Source: Lysinibacillus sp. JNUCC-52
GTDB lineage: Bacteria; Bacillota; Bacilli; Bacillales_A; Planococcaceae
DNA length: 64,000 nt
Assembly: GCF_015999545.1 (NCBI RefSeq)
Contig: NZ_CP065546.1
Location: 4,062,001-4,126,000 of the forward strand
Reading direction: 5' to 3'
A program made the translations under genes and the position numbers. The notes beneath the pieces were generated by a model. That model did not search any database and was not told the origin of the DNA. It was given only the letters and a program-made list of their open reading frames with translations. This document shows, piece by piece, positions 21,402 through 29,155 of this stretch (the stretch's first letter is position 1; each line of letters opens with the position of its first letter).

Positions 21402-22445
21402 ATGAAAGCACTTGTATTTGCGGGACCAGGTAAAAAGGAACTGCGTGAAGTTGAAAAACCACGTGTAATGAAAGACGGCGATGCAGTTGTTCGCCTTGTA
21501 AAAACAACAATTTGTGGTACGGACTTACACATTTTGGGCGGCGATGTACCTGCCGTTAAAGAGGGAACAGTTTTAGGACATGAAGGTATCGGAATCGTAG
21601 AAGAGGTAGGCGCAGGCGTATCTAACTTTAAAGTAGGCGATAGGGTCATTATTTCGTGTGTAACTTCGTGTGGTAAATGCCATTATTGTAAAAAATCATT
21701 GTATGCACACTGTGAAGATGGTGGCTGGATTTTAGGTCACTTAATCAATGGTACTCAAGCGGAATATGTTCATATACCACATGCAGATAATTCTCTTTAT
21801 CACATTCCTAAAGGGATTTCAGATGATGCAGCTGTCATGATTTCTGATATTTTACCAACTGGTTTGGAAATAGGCGTATTAAATGGACAAGTATCACCTG
21901 GTGATGTAGTAGCTATCGTCGGTGCAGGTCCAATTGGGATGTCTGCATTATTAACTTCACAATTTTATTCTCCTTCCAAAATCATTATGATTGATTTAGA
22001 TGACAACCGTTTAGAAGAATCCAAGAAATTCGGTGCCACAGATACAATCAATTCACGTGATGCGCAAGCTGCCATTGATAAAATTTTTGATATGACGGAT
22101 GGCCGTGGTGTGGACGTAGCAATTGAAGCTGTAGGCTACCCTGCGACATTCGATATTTGCCAGCGTATCTTATCACCTGGAGGGCGTTTAGCGAACGTTG
22201 GTGTGCATGGCAAAGCTGTCGATCTACAATTACAAGATTTATGGATTCGTAACGTTACAATTTCCACTGGCTTAGTATCTACAAGCACAACACCAATGCT
22301 ACTAAAAACTTTGGAAACAGGAAAGATTAAGCCAGAGGGATTAGCAACACATCGCTTCAAATTTGATAATATGATTGAAGCATACGAAACATTTGCAAAT
22401 GCCGCGAAAGAAAATGCATTAAAAATTATTATAGATTTTGAATAA
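21402..22445 (+). CDS. Zinc-dependent alcohol dehydrogenase
   Basis: A 347-residue medium-chain dehydrogenase. The catalytic zinc site is Cys38 (TTICGTDLH) with His60-Glu61 (GHE); a structural zinc site is formed by Cys90, Cys93, Cys96 and Cys104. The Rossmann motif GAGPIG is near 174-179, and Asp in MIDLDDNR indicates NAD. The sequence resembles bacterial secondary alcohol (isopropanol-type) dehydrogenases, but the substrate is unknown. GAGAGGAGA gives a strong ribosome site. It is a single gene between terminator-like structures. Confidence 0.88.
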   Translation: MKALVFAGPGKKELREVEKPRVMKDGDAVVRLVKTTICGTDLHILGGDVPAVKEGTVLGHEGIGIVEEVGAGVSNFKVGDRVIISCVTSCGKCHYCKKSLYAHCEDGGWILGHLINGTQAEYVHIPHADNSLYHIPKGISDDAAVMISDILPTGLEIGVLNGQVSPGDVVAIVGAGPIGMSALLTSQFYSPSKIIMIDLDDNRLEESKKFGATDTINSRDAQAAIDKIFDMTDGRGVDVAIEAVGYPATFDICQRILSPGGRLANVGVHGKAVDLQLQDLWIRNVTISTGLVSTSTTPMLLKTLETGKIKPEGLATHRFKFDNMIEAYETFANAAKENALKIIIDFE

Positions 22446-22717
22446 TGAAGAATTAGCATAGTCAATCTTTCGAGTATAGTATGTTCAAACTCCATAAATT
22501 TGTAGTAAAAGTATAGGAAAAGGTGCCCGCAAGGTGGCTAAATTAATATAGAATCTTCTTAATTAGCTAAGTACCGAATATATAAATGTAAAAAATATAA
22601 ATAGCTATCACCACTGCCTTCTTTGACGTCGGATAGTAGGCGAGCAACGGGAAACATGGACACAGTTGTTACGTCACCTTACGTTACGTACAGGGTCAGT
22701 TGTGTTACGAATAAAAA
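22446..22717. other. Gene-free region with GC-richer structured segment
   Basis: No gene. Around 22610-22710 the base composition rises (GACGTCGGATAGTAGGCGAG, TTACGTTACGTACAGGG), similar in flavour to the segment at 1780-1900. It may be a decayed intergenic repeat. Confidence 0.35.
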
Positions 22718-22756
22718 GGACTTGCATAGTTGAGGATAACTCAAACATGCAAGTCC
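22718..22756 (-). terminator. Terminator of the 22917-23408 gene
   Basis: GGACTTGCAT (22718-22727) and ATGCAAGTCC (22747-22756) form a perfect 10-bp stem, extended by GTTGAG/CTCAAAC inside; on the minus strand it is followed by TTTTTATT. A second hairpin, CTTATTAAGT/ACTTAATAAG, lies at 22761-22794. Confidence 0.75.
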
Positions 22757-22916
22757 CATTCTTATTAAGTAAACGCACCTGATAACTTAATAAGAGTGAA
22801 TGTTTAGAAGGAATCATGGATACCAAGTGATAGCGGGGCAAAAGTATTTTCTTTAGAATAATGCGAACAGGTTGCCCAAAAAGTCGGCTCGGTGGACTAT
22901 TTATTAGTGCAATGTT

Positions 22917-23408
22917 TCATCCACGAAGGAAGTTTTCAATATTTTTCCGTACAACTGTTGGGGAAATAAGTTGGATATGTTCACCTTTATCGTCACATGT
23001 GAAAATGCCTTTGAACACTTCGGGCATGGCATTATACTGTTTCTCTAACTGTTCATTAAATTTTTTAAAACAATCATAAGGATATTTCTCTTGCAAGTAG
23101 GGTAACAAAAATGCTGAACGTAAGATTTCGTATTCCTGGTAATTATATGGTGTACTTTTTGGACGCTTTTTTAAGATTTCCAACATCTTATTCATTAATA
23201 GCGCAACATCTTCTTCGCTTGCAAAAGCAGCATATCCTCTAATGGCAGTAAGCCGCATATCCAAATATCGTTCTTTTTTATATACTTTTAGAAAAAAATC
23301 CTTTCCGTCCTCAGGCAAGTCAAATACTAATTGCTTTAATAAGCTATTACGTTTTGCAATATCCTTTGTATTAAAATATGCTTCCAAATATGTGTTTTTT
23401 TCGTCCAA
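22917..23408 (-). CDS. Hypothetical protein with HEAT-like helices
   Basis: A 163-residue helical protein. TTG at 23408 is chosen because GGAGGT lies seven bases upstream of it; an ATG 15 bases earlier overlaps that ribosome site. Segments such as VFDLPEDGKDFFLKVYKKERYLDMRLTAIRGYAAFASEEDVALLM look like two HEAT-type helical repeats, as in proteins that track clusters of damage or act as immunity proteins, but there is no clear family name. It has no signal peptide and stands alone, with its own terminator. Confidence 0.65.
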   Translation of the reverse strand: MDEKNTYLEAYFNTKDIAKRNSLLKQLVFDLPEDGKDFFLKVYKKERYLDMRLTAIRGYAAFASEEDVALLMNKMLEILKKRPKSTPYNYQEYEILRSAFLLPYLQEKYPYDCFKKFNEQLEKQYNAMPEVFKGIFTCDDKGEHIQLISPTVVRKNIENFLRG

Positions 23409-23786
23409 GTAATCTACCTCCATTCATGAGCTGGGCGTTACAACTTGTTTATCAAGCTTGCTTCTCATTTTCTTTTTCATATCGCTACTAATGTTATCAA
23501 AACATCTTATAAACTGCTCAGATAGTATTAACCTGCTGTTTTATATTTTACCTTTTAATAGCTTCCAATGTTCGAAATTCTTCATCTACAAGATTAACAG
23601 TTGCAAAAATACGATGAAACTACTCCTCTAATGTTCTGCTTTCACGATTAAGATATGCCTCGCAGTTAAATTTATAGGCGCGCTACCCTTTTCTTGTGTG
23701 GACTATAAATAGGGGGATGTTTAATCCCTATCAAAACCATAATCAACAAATAAAAATCATCCCATAAAAAAATAGGGAAATTTTTC
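23409..23786. other. Gene-free region before the NAD salvage operon
   Basis: No convincing gene on either strand. A hairpin ATAGGG...CCCTAT lies near 23705-23730, and the promoter of the minus-strand gene must be at the left. Confidence 0.45.
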
Positions 23787-23834
23787 TTGACCTTTCCAGG
23801 AATTTCTGTTAATTTTGATAGTAACATAATGTTA
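23787..23834 (+). promoter_or_regulatory. Promoter and candidate NrtR-type operator of the NAD salvage operon
   Basis: TTGACC at 23787-23792, a 17-base spacer and TAATTT at 23810-23815 with an extended TGn just upstream. The perfect palindrome TAACATAATGTTA (23822-23834) falls at the expected transcription start, the position of a repressor site. The last regulator-like gene in the operon (NrtR-like) is the natural candidate. This is inference from layout; I do not know the NrtR motif of this genus. Confidence 0.45.
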
Positions 23835-23908
23835 TTAACGAATTGATACTAAGAGATCATTTGATTTTCATTTCTTGAATGAGTGGAAAAAACGGAGGGG
23901 GATGTAAG

Positions 23909-24589
23909 ATGAAGAAGGTAGCAGGGAGTTGGAATCTTTTCGAAATAACGTGGTTAATGCTGTTTACCTCAATCGCTGTGGGGTTTACGGTAGTTTCAAA
24001 GGACTCCTTATTCGGATTTACCGTTTTTATTACGGGCGTATTATGTGTGGTGCTTGCGGCGAAGGGTAACCTGATGAGCTATGTTTTTGGTATGTATAAT
24101 ACCGTTGGTTACACTTATTTGGCTTTTATTAATGGCTTGTTTGGAGAGGTAATGTTGAATCTACTATTTTTCGTTCCTATGAATGTTATAGGGTTCTACA
24201 TGTGGAAAAATAACCGTCAAGAAGACGGTAAACTCGTTATGCGACAGATGAACTTAAGAGCATTGCTTCTCGTTGTAGGGGTCTGTGTAATCGGCTGTTT
24301 ACTTATTGGGTTTGGCCTTTCCTTTATTCCAGGACAGAATTCACCTTACATCGATGCTATTACGACAGTGCTATCTGTTGTGGCAACCATTTTAATGGTT
24401 CGTAGATTCAAGGAACAGTGGCTGGTCTATATCGTGCTTAATCTGTTCACTGTGCTGCTGTGGGCAATTCGAATGCTGGAAGGGAGCGGCGAAGGCTTGC
24501 TAATGATTGTGATGTGGAGCGCGTATCTGGTCAATGCGGTTTACGGGTACTATACTTGGAATAAAGTGGTTAAGGAGGTGGCGGTATGA
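23909..24589 (+). CDS. pnuC: Nicotinamide riboside/mononucleotide transporter PnuC
   Basis: A 226-residue membrane protein of the PnuC family, a facilitator that brings in nicotinamide riboside, trapped afterwards by phosphorylation. There are seven probable membrane helices, and the motifs KGNLMSYVFGMYNTVGYTYLAF and NLLFFVPMNVIGFYMWKNN match the family's substrate-binding helices. ATG 23909 has GGAGGGG nine bases upstream and is preferred to an ATG 30 bases earlier. It overlaps the NadR-like gene by ATGA, and transport is thus coupled with the kinase. The region is GC-richer than its neighbours. Confidence 0.9.
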   Translation: MKKVAGSWNLFEITWLMLFTSIAVGFTVVSKDSLFGFTVFITGVLCVVLAAKGNLMSYVFGMYNTVGYTYLAFINGLFGEVMLNLLFFVPMNVIGFYMWKNNRQEDGKLVMRQMNLRALLLVVGVCVIGCLLIGFGLSFIPGQNSPYIDAITTVLSVVATILMVRRFKEQWLVYIVLNLFTVLLWAIRMLEGSGEGLLMIVMWSAYLVNAVYGYYTWNKVVKEVAV

Positions 24590-25596
24590 AAACGCTTGGA
24601 CTAACACTCGGGAAGTTTGCCCCGTTGCATAAAGGACATCAGTTTATGATTGAAACGGCGTTACAAGAGGTCGATGAATTAATTGTAGTTATTTACGAGA
24701 CGACGGTCAGCCCAATTCCGCTTCATATCCGAGCAAATTGGATTCGCAAACTCTATCCGCAAGTCCGTGTAATCGAAGCTTGGGATGGACCAGACGGCTA
24801 TTCGGATGATCGAGAGCATGAGATACGCGAAGAACAGTATATACTCGGTTTACTGAACGGAGAGCAAGTAACACATTTTTATTCGAGCGAGTTTTACGGC
24901 GAACATATGAGTATTGCTTTGGGTGCTATAGACCGACGGGTGGATGAAGCCCGCGAGCTAGTTCCAATCTCAGCGACAATGGTGCGCTCCAACCCATATA
25001 AGTATAGAGAGTTTGTAAGTGATATTGTGTACCGAGATTTAATCACGAAAGTTGTTTTTGTTGGAGCGATGTCAACGGGGAAATCGACAATTACTGAAGC
25101 ACTTGCCAAACGATACAGCACGACGTTTGCAAGTGAATATGGGCGCGATTATTGGACTGAGCATCAGGTGGATCGCCGAATTGGACTCGAAGCGTTCGAT
25201 GAAATTGCAGTCGGACATATTGAGCGCGAAGAACAGGCATTACTTACTGCGAACAGATATCTTTTTGTCGATACCAATGCCATTACAACGTATATGTTTG
25301 CTCAGGACTATCATGGCAGGGCGCCCGAGCTGTTAACACATCTCGCTTTGGAGAATACGCAACGCTATGATCTGTTCTTCTTATGTGATGACGATATTCC
25401 TTACGACGATACGTGGGACCGAAGTGGAGATCAGAAGCGGCATGTTTTCCATAAACAGATTATTGCGGATTTGAAGGAGAGACGAATTCCTTATATTACA
25501 CTGCAGGGGAGCCTAGAGGAACGCATAAACAAGGTTGACGAAGTGCTGGCAAAATTCGAGCCCTACGGAAACTATTTCGGAGAGTTAAATAGTTAA
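24586..25596 (+). CDS. NadR-like bifunctional NMN adenylyltransferase / ribosylnicotinamide kinase
   Basis: A 336-residue enzyme with two domains. The first is a nucleotidyltransferase with HKGH (15-18) and ISATMVRSNP (128-137), which adenylates NMN to NAD. The second is a P-loop kinase with GAMSTGKST (160-168) and YDLFFLCDDDIPYDDTWDRSGD, which phosphorylates nicotinamide riboside. The N-terminal HTH of enterobacterial NadR is absent, so it is an enzyme and not the regulator. Start and stop overlaps tie it to pnuC. It would turn imported riboside into NAD in two steps. Confidence 0.88.
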   Translation: MKTLGLTLGKFAPLHKGHQFMIETALQEVDELIVVIYETTVSPIPLHIRANWIRKLYPQVRVIEAWDGPDGYSDDREHEIREEQYILGLLNGEQVTHFYSSEFYGEHMSIALGAIDRRVDEARELVPISATMVRSNPYKYREFVSDIVYRDLITKVVFVGAMSTGKSTITEALAKRYSTTFASEYGRDYWTEHQVDRRIGLEAFDEIAVGHIEREEQALLTANRYLFVDTNAITTYMFAQDYHGRAPELLTHLALENTQRYDLFFLCDDDIPYDDTWDRSGDQKRHVFHKQIIADLKERRIPYITLQGSLEERINKVDEVLAKFEPYGNYFGELNS

Positions 25597-25621
25597 ATCA
25601 TGAATTGAGGAGGCGAGCCAA

Positions 25622-26515
25622 ATGGATTTGTTAGATAAAGATGGACTTACAGAACACGAATTTTTGGAGCAGTATAGTGTTGGGGATTACGAGCGACCTT
25701 CTGTGACAACGGATATGGTTATTTTTACTGTAACGGCGGAGGAGGCTGACAGTTATCGTAAACTGCCAGAAAAAGAGCTACGCGTCCTGCTTATTCGTCG
25801 AGCAGGACACCCGTTCTTAGGTAAATGGGCATTGCCTGGTGGCTTTGTACGTTCGAATGAGACGACTGAGCAGGCAGCGGTAAGGGAACTATGCGAGGAA
25901 ACGGGCGTGAAAGACGTTTATTTGGAACAGCTATATACGTTTAGTGATATTGGGCGAGATCCACGAACATGGGTGATAAGCTGTAGCTATATGGCATTGA
26001 TTAACAGTGACAAGTTGGAACTGAAGGCAGGAGATGATGCTGCTGATGCCGCCTGGTTCAAGGTAGCTTATCGACCGCTACGGGAGAAAAAAGAGCGGAT
26101 TGAAGACGGGTATATCAAAACACTGGAGTATGAAATTAAACTAAGTAGTGAGGAAGAAGAACTTTCGGCGGTCGTGGCAAGGACGATGACAGCGAAAACG
26201 ACCTCTACTGGCATGGATTATCAGATTGTATCGAATGATGGATTGGCTTTTGACCATGCAAAAATCATAGCATGCGCTATTGAGCGGCTGCGTGGAAAAG
26301 TGAATTATACAGATATTGCATTGCACCTAATGCCGAAGTTTTTTACTTTAACGGAGCTGCAGCAAGTTTATGAGGTAGTGATGGATAAAGAACTGTTGAA
26401 GGCGGCATTCCGACGTAAAGTGGCCGATCTTGTGGCGGAGACTGATCAATACACCGAAAATGCGGGGCATCGACCATCTCGCTTGTATCGGAGAAATTGG
26501 GAGGATGAAGGATGA
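25622..26515 (+). CDS. NrtR-like Nudix/winged-helix regulator of NAD metabolism
   Basis: A 297-residue protein. A complete Nudix box is present at 74-96 (G-x5-E-x7-REL-x-EE-x-G-V), so ADP-ribose-type hydrolysis may be retained. The C-terminal 80 residues (KIIACAIERLRGKVNYTDIALHLMPKFFTLTELQQVYEVV and FRRKVADLV) are the NrtR-type winged helix. NrtR proteins repress NAD salvage genes and are released by ADP-ribose derivatives. Its place in the pnuC-nadR operon fits exactly. In some homologues the Nudix box is dead; here it is intact. It overlaps the next gene by ATGA. Confidence 0.85.
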   Translation: MDLLDKDGLTEHEFLEQYSVGDYERPSVTTDMVIFTVTAEEADSYRKLPEKELRVLLIRRAGHPFLGKWALPGGFVRSNETTEQAAVRELCEETGVKDVYLEQLYTFSDIGRDPRTWVISCSYMALINSDKLELKAGDDAADAAWFKVAYRPLREKKERIEDGYIKTLEYEIKLSSEEEELSAVVARTMTAKTTSTGMDYQIVSNDGLAFDHAKIIACAIERLRGKVNYTDIALHLMPKFFTLTELQQVYEVVMDKELLKAAFRRKVADLVAETDQYTENAGHRPSRLYRRNWEDEG

Positions 26516-27063
26516 TTTACAATATAGACGACTTAAAAAAAGCATATAACGAGGGGAAGAAGTCCAAATTCGTGTTTTTTTGGGGGCATACGCCGTCTAA
26601 GGACGGGAGTGTCGACAAAAGCTGCTTTAGTCAATGGTGGATGTGTCCATTTACAGTAGACGGAACGCAGTACACTTGCGCCGAGCAGTTTATGATGGCC
26701 GAGAAGGCACGGTTGTTTAGTGATGATGAAATGCTAGAGTCCATCCTAAATGCTAAGCATCCAAAGGAGATGAAGGCTTTTGGACGGGCGGTTCGAAACT
26801 TTGATAATGATATTTGGGATAAGGAATGCTATGGCATTGTCAAAAGAGCAAGCTTGGCTAAATTTTCGCAAAATCTGGTGCTTGCGGATTATCTTAAATC
26901 GACAAAGAACCGCATACTCGTTGAGGCTAGCCCGCGGGACCGTATTTGGGGGATTGGCATGGCACAGTCCAATCCAGCTGTGGAAAATCCACTGAAATGG
27001 CGGGGGAAAAATCTGCTGGGGTTCGCACTGACGGAAGCACGAGACGAGTTGCTAAAGCATTAG
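26512..27063 (+). CDS. NADAR family protein (YbiA/RibX-like N-glycosidase)
   Basis: A 183-residue NADAR domain protein. Motifs seen are FFWGHTP, FSQWWMCPF, TCAEQFMMAEKARLF, FGRAVRNFDNDIWD and ILVEASPRDRIWGIGM, all hallmarks of the family. Members cleave N-glycosidic bonds: YbiA-type proteins act on early riboflavin intermediates, while others remove ADP-ribose from guanine in DNA. Here it is the last gene of an NAD salvage operon with an ATGA overlap, so a role in ADP-ribose metabolism or repair is more likely than one in riboflavin synthesis (inference). Confidence 0.85.
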   Translation: MIYNIDDLKKAYNEGKKSKFVFFWGHTPSKDGSVDKSCFSQWWMCPFTVDGTQYTCAEQFMMAEKARLFSDDEMLESILNAKHPKEMKAFGRAVRNFDNDIWDKECYGIVKRASLAKFSQNLVLADYLKSTKNRILVEASPRDRIWGIGMAQSNPAVENPLKWRGKNLLGFALTEARDELLKH

Positions 27064-27104
27064 AAGTAAGACTTATAGTAAGAGAAAATAAAGGAAGGAT
27101 AGTG

Positions 27105-27395
27105 ATGACCTTGAGATACACTGAATATGTCCGTCTAAAAACAGGTAGATACCAATCTGTCGGCAAGTTTGGTGATGAAATTTATGCCTATGAGGTTTTA
27201 ACTGGGGTAACAGACTCCCCTGAGTACCATCAAATTTCTAAGGCGGAATTCGACTCATTTGAAACATGGACGAAAGAGTATATTTCGGATCTTAAAAAAC
27301 TGTATGACATCATTAACCGCCCAGTTATATGTAGTGGTTATTTGGGGAAAGAGAAATTGGATACTTCACTTCTTCGTGATTTAGAAAATGAATAA
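27105..27395 (+). CDS. Hypothetical protein
   Basis: A 96-residue soluble protein starting at ATG 27105 with AAGGAAGGA upstream. It begins MTLRYTEYVRLKTGRYQSVGKFGDEIYAYEV and ends with a helix (KSYISDLKKLYDIINRP-like) and LRDLENE. The family is not recognised. It stands just after the NAD operon, but base use returns to the AT-rich level, so it belongs to the accessory block that follows. Confidence 0.55.
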   Translation: MTLRYTEYVRLKTGRYQSVGKFGDEIYAYEVLTGVTDSPEYHQISKAEFDSFETWTKEYISDLKKLYDIINRPVICSGYLGKEKLDTSLLRDLENE

Positions 27396-27466
27396 AGAGG
27401 GTTTCCATTTAGAACTATGAATTCCTAAAATTTAAATTTTTAAATAGATGAATTGAGGTGAATGGG

Positions 27467-27889
27467 ATGTCACAGCTGCCAGAAATAAACTATGAAGCGT
27501 TAAATAAGCTAGTTAAATTTCTTGATTTTTTCCAAAGACTAGACGGACTGCCGAGTGAAAACGAAAAAAGAAATATGCTTGTATGTGAAGAAATTCGACA
27601 ATTTCACGATGAATTAGGTAAGACAGGTTTTCTCATTGTATTCGATTGGAAGAGTTGGTTGCATGAAAATGAAGCTTATAGGCAAATTGCAAATGATATA
27701 GAAGAGCATATCAAGAAAGCAGATTTAGCTACACTTCGAAAATTGATGACCAGTTATATACGAGGAGATCGATTTACGGAAGGACTATTTGAAGCCGTCA
27801 TTATCAATGGACATATAACAAAGATACTAACAAGACTGCAAGAATTAGTGGAGATAGAAGGCAATAGGAGGGACATAAATGAGTATTAG
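27467..27889 (+). CDS. DUF6508-like protein
   Basis: A 140-residue protein with ATG 27467 preceded by GAGGTG. The C-terminal part ATLRKLMTSYIRGDRFTEGLFEAVIINGHITKILTRLQELVEIE follows the DUF6508 pattern (helix, R-DRF-EG, GHI-KIL-RL). These are small soluble proteins of unknown role often found in accessory and toxin-immunity islands. The start of the next gene overlaps its end by 11 bases, so the two are co-expressed. Confidence 0.65.
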   Translation: MSQLPEINYEALNKLVKFLDFFQRLDGLPSENEKRNMLVCEEIRQFHDELGKTGFLIVFDWKSWLHENEAYRQIANDIEEHIKKADLATLRKLMTSYIRGDRFTEGLFEAVIINGHITKILTRLQELVEIEGNRRDINEY

Positions 27890-28187
27890 TAACGCTCAAC
27901 AATGCAATCTAAATATATGGTATGACTTACCATCTGAGGTATGGGATAGGATGACGAATGTATACGAGTGTATGCCTGGGTGGAAAGGATATAAAAATGG
28001 TATTCCCTATTGGTTTGGGCACGAAGAGGATGATGTTTTTATAATGGCATCGGTAGAACCAAGTGGGTTATCTTTTTTTGCACAGATGAATCATGATGAC
28101 TGGCATACCTGGATCGAGCGCTTTAAAGTGGAAGCTACCAAAATAGTAGGATTTGATGTGGGTGAACCGGAAGACGGATTTAATTAA
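27879..28187 (+). CDS. Hypothetical protein, possible immunity protein
   Basis: A 102-residue acidic protein, rich in Trp (eight by eye), with repeated W-containing turns (LPSEVWDRMTNVYECMPGWKGYKNGIPYWFGHEEDD). Small, acidic, Trp-rich proteins of this kind are common among immunity proteins, but I recognise no named family. AGGAGGGAC precedes ATG 27879, which overlaps the previous gene. Confidence 0.55.
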   Translation: MSISNAQQCNLNIWYDLPSEVWDRMTNVYECMPGWKGYKNGIPYWFGHEEDDVFIMASVEPSGLSFFAQMNHDDWHTWIERFKVEATKIVGFDVGEPEDGFN

Positions 28188-28225
28188 TTTGGGATGAGAT
28201 TAATAAAAAGAAACGAGGGATAGCT

Positions 28226-28504
28226 ATTAATAACAATATCAAGCAAGAACATATTGAGGGGCTTTCTGAGAAATTGAAAGCTATATTACACAATGAATTA
28301 TTGCTTGGGAATGAAATTACGGAGACTTGGGAAGGGTGGCCTCCAGATAGCATTGTTGTATTTTTGAAAAAGCCATTTAGAACAAATATTAAAAAGATAG
28401 ATAAAGAACTAGAGTACAGAGAAATAAATGATTTGCATTATTGGCAAGCCGAAATACATGATAGAAAGTCAAATCGTATATTGCTATGTGGCTTTGCTAA
28501 TTAA
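28226..28504 (+). CDS. Hypothetical protein, uncertain start (possible ATT)
   Basis: An open frame whose coding-like part begins before its first standard start. TTG 28274 gives 76 residues (MKAILHNELLLGNEITETWEGWPPDSIVVFLKKPF...), but without a ribosome site. Upstream in frame, GAGGG at 28215-28219 is followed after six bases by ATT 28226 (INNNIKQEHIEGLSEKLKAIL), which would give 92 residues with a sensible N-terminal helix. ATT starts are rare (infC). Either ATT is used or a normal start has been lost. No family is recognised; it sits among immunity-type genes. Confidence 0.45.
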   Translation: MNNNIKQEHIEGLSEKLKAILHNELLLGNEITETWEGWPPDSIVVFLKKPFRTNIKKIDKELEYREINDLHYWQAEIHDRKSNRILLCGFAN

Positions 28505-28543
28505 CGATTAATACAACTAGATATTAGGGGAGAGAGTAATTAA

Positions 28544-28924
28544 ATGTCCATTTTACTAAAAGCGTCATTTGTTTATTTTGGTATTGAGGATGAGACAATT
28601 ATAATTGGTTTTGCAGATGATGAATTTGATACGAAGGAATATGTGTTATTTCAAAAGTCGTTATCGGTTGAAGAAATACCTATTTTAAATAAGGTTCATA
28701 TTACGCTTAATAGTGAAAATAGAGCAGCGTATGGGGGAATAGTAAGGATAATACTAAGTAAAAAATTAATTTCTATTTTTTTATCAAAAGAGACAGCAAG
28801 TTCACTAGGCGTAGCTGATTCCATAGACATTGAGTATGCAACAGAAGAAAAAGAGTTTGATTCCTTAATAAGTCACTTTCATAAACTTAATGTCGAGCAA
28901 GAGATAGTCATTGAAGTGAAGTAG
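28544..28924 (+). CDS. Imm10-like immunity protein
   Basis: A 126-residue protein with the Imm10 pattern: an N-terminal KASFVYFGIEDETIIIGFADDEFDTKEYVLFQKSL, a central YGGIVRIILSKKLISIFLSKETASSLGV and a final helix (EFDSLISHFHKL). Imm10 proteins protect against nuclease-type polymorphic toxins. No toxin gene is next to it. GGGGAGAG lies upstream of ATG 28544. It is one of several orphan immunity-like genes in a row. Confidence 0.65.
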   Translation: MSILLKASFVYFGIEDETIIIGFADDEFDTKEYVLFQKSLSVEEIPILNKVHITLNSENRAAYGGIVRIILSKKLISIFLSKETASSLGVADSIDIEYATEEKEFDSLISHFHKLNVEQEIVIEVK

Positions 28925-29155
28925 ATTTAAGAATGATGTTCATGATGAAGTGACAATTAAAGATAAAACGCTAAAGAATCGAGCTCCCTCCTAAGACACC
29001 CCTCAGGCATTCTCCATCGGTCCCTCTATTAAGGGAATCTCTCCATATTTATGACACCCTATTGATGGGTGCAGGAAATAGACAAGAAATGAATAAGTGG
29101 TAAAATTTAGTGATACAGTAAAATGAAAAATCAGACGTAAGGAGAGAAAACAACG

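Noticed and set aside
22861-23079. Plus-strand frame of 72 codons opposite the 22917-23408 gene
   Set aside because: It lies antisense to a gene with a better ribosome site and protein-like composition, and has no site of its own.
25052-25336. Second frame of 94 codons inside the NadR-like gene
   Set aside because: No ribosome site and enclosed in a gene with recognised motifs.
27879-28924. Possible toxin-antitoxin module made of neighbouring small genes
   Set aside because: No gene has recognisable toxin motifs; the set looks like immunity proteins only.
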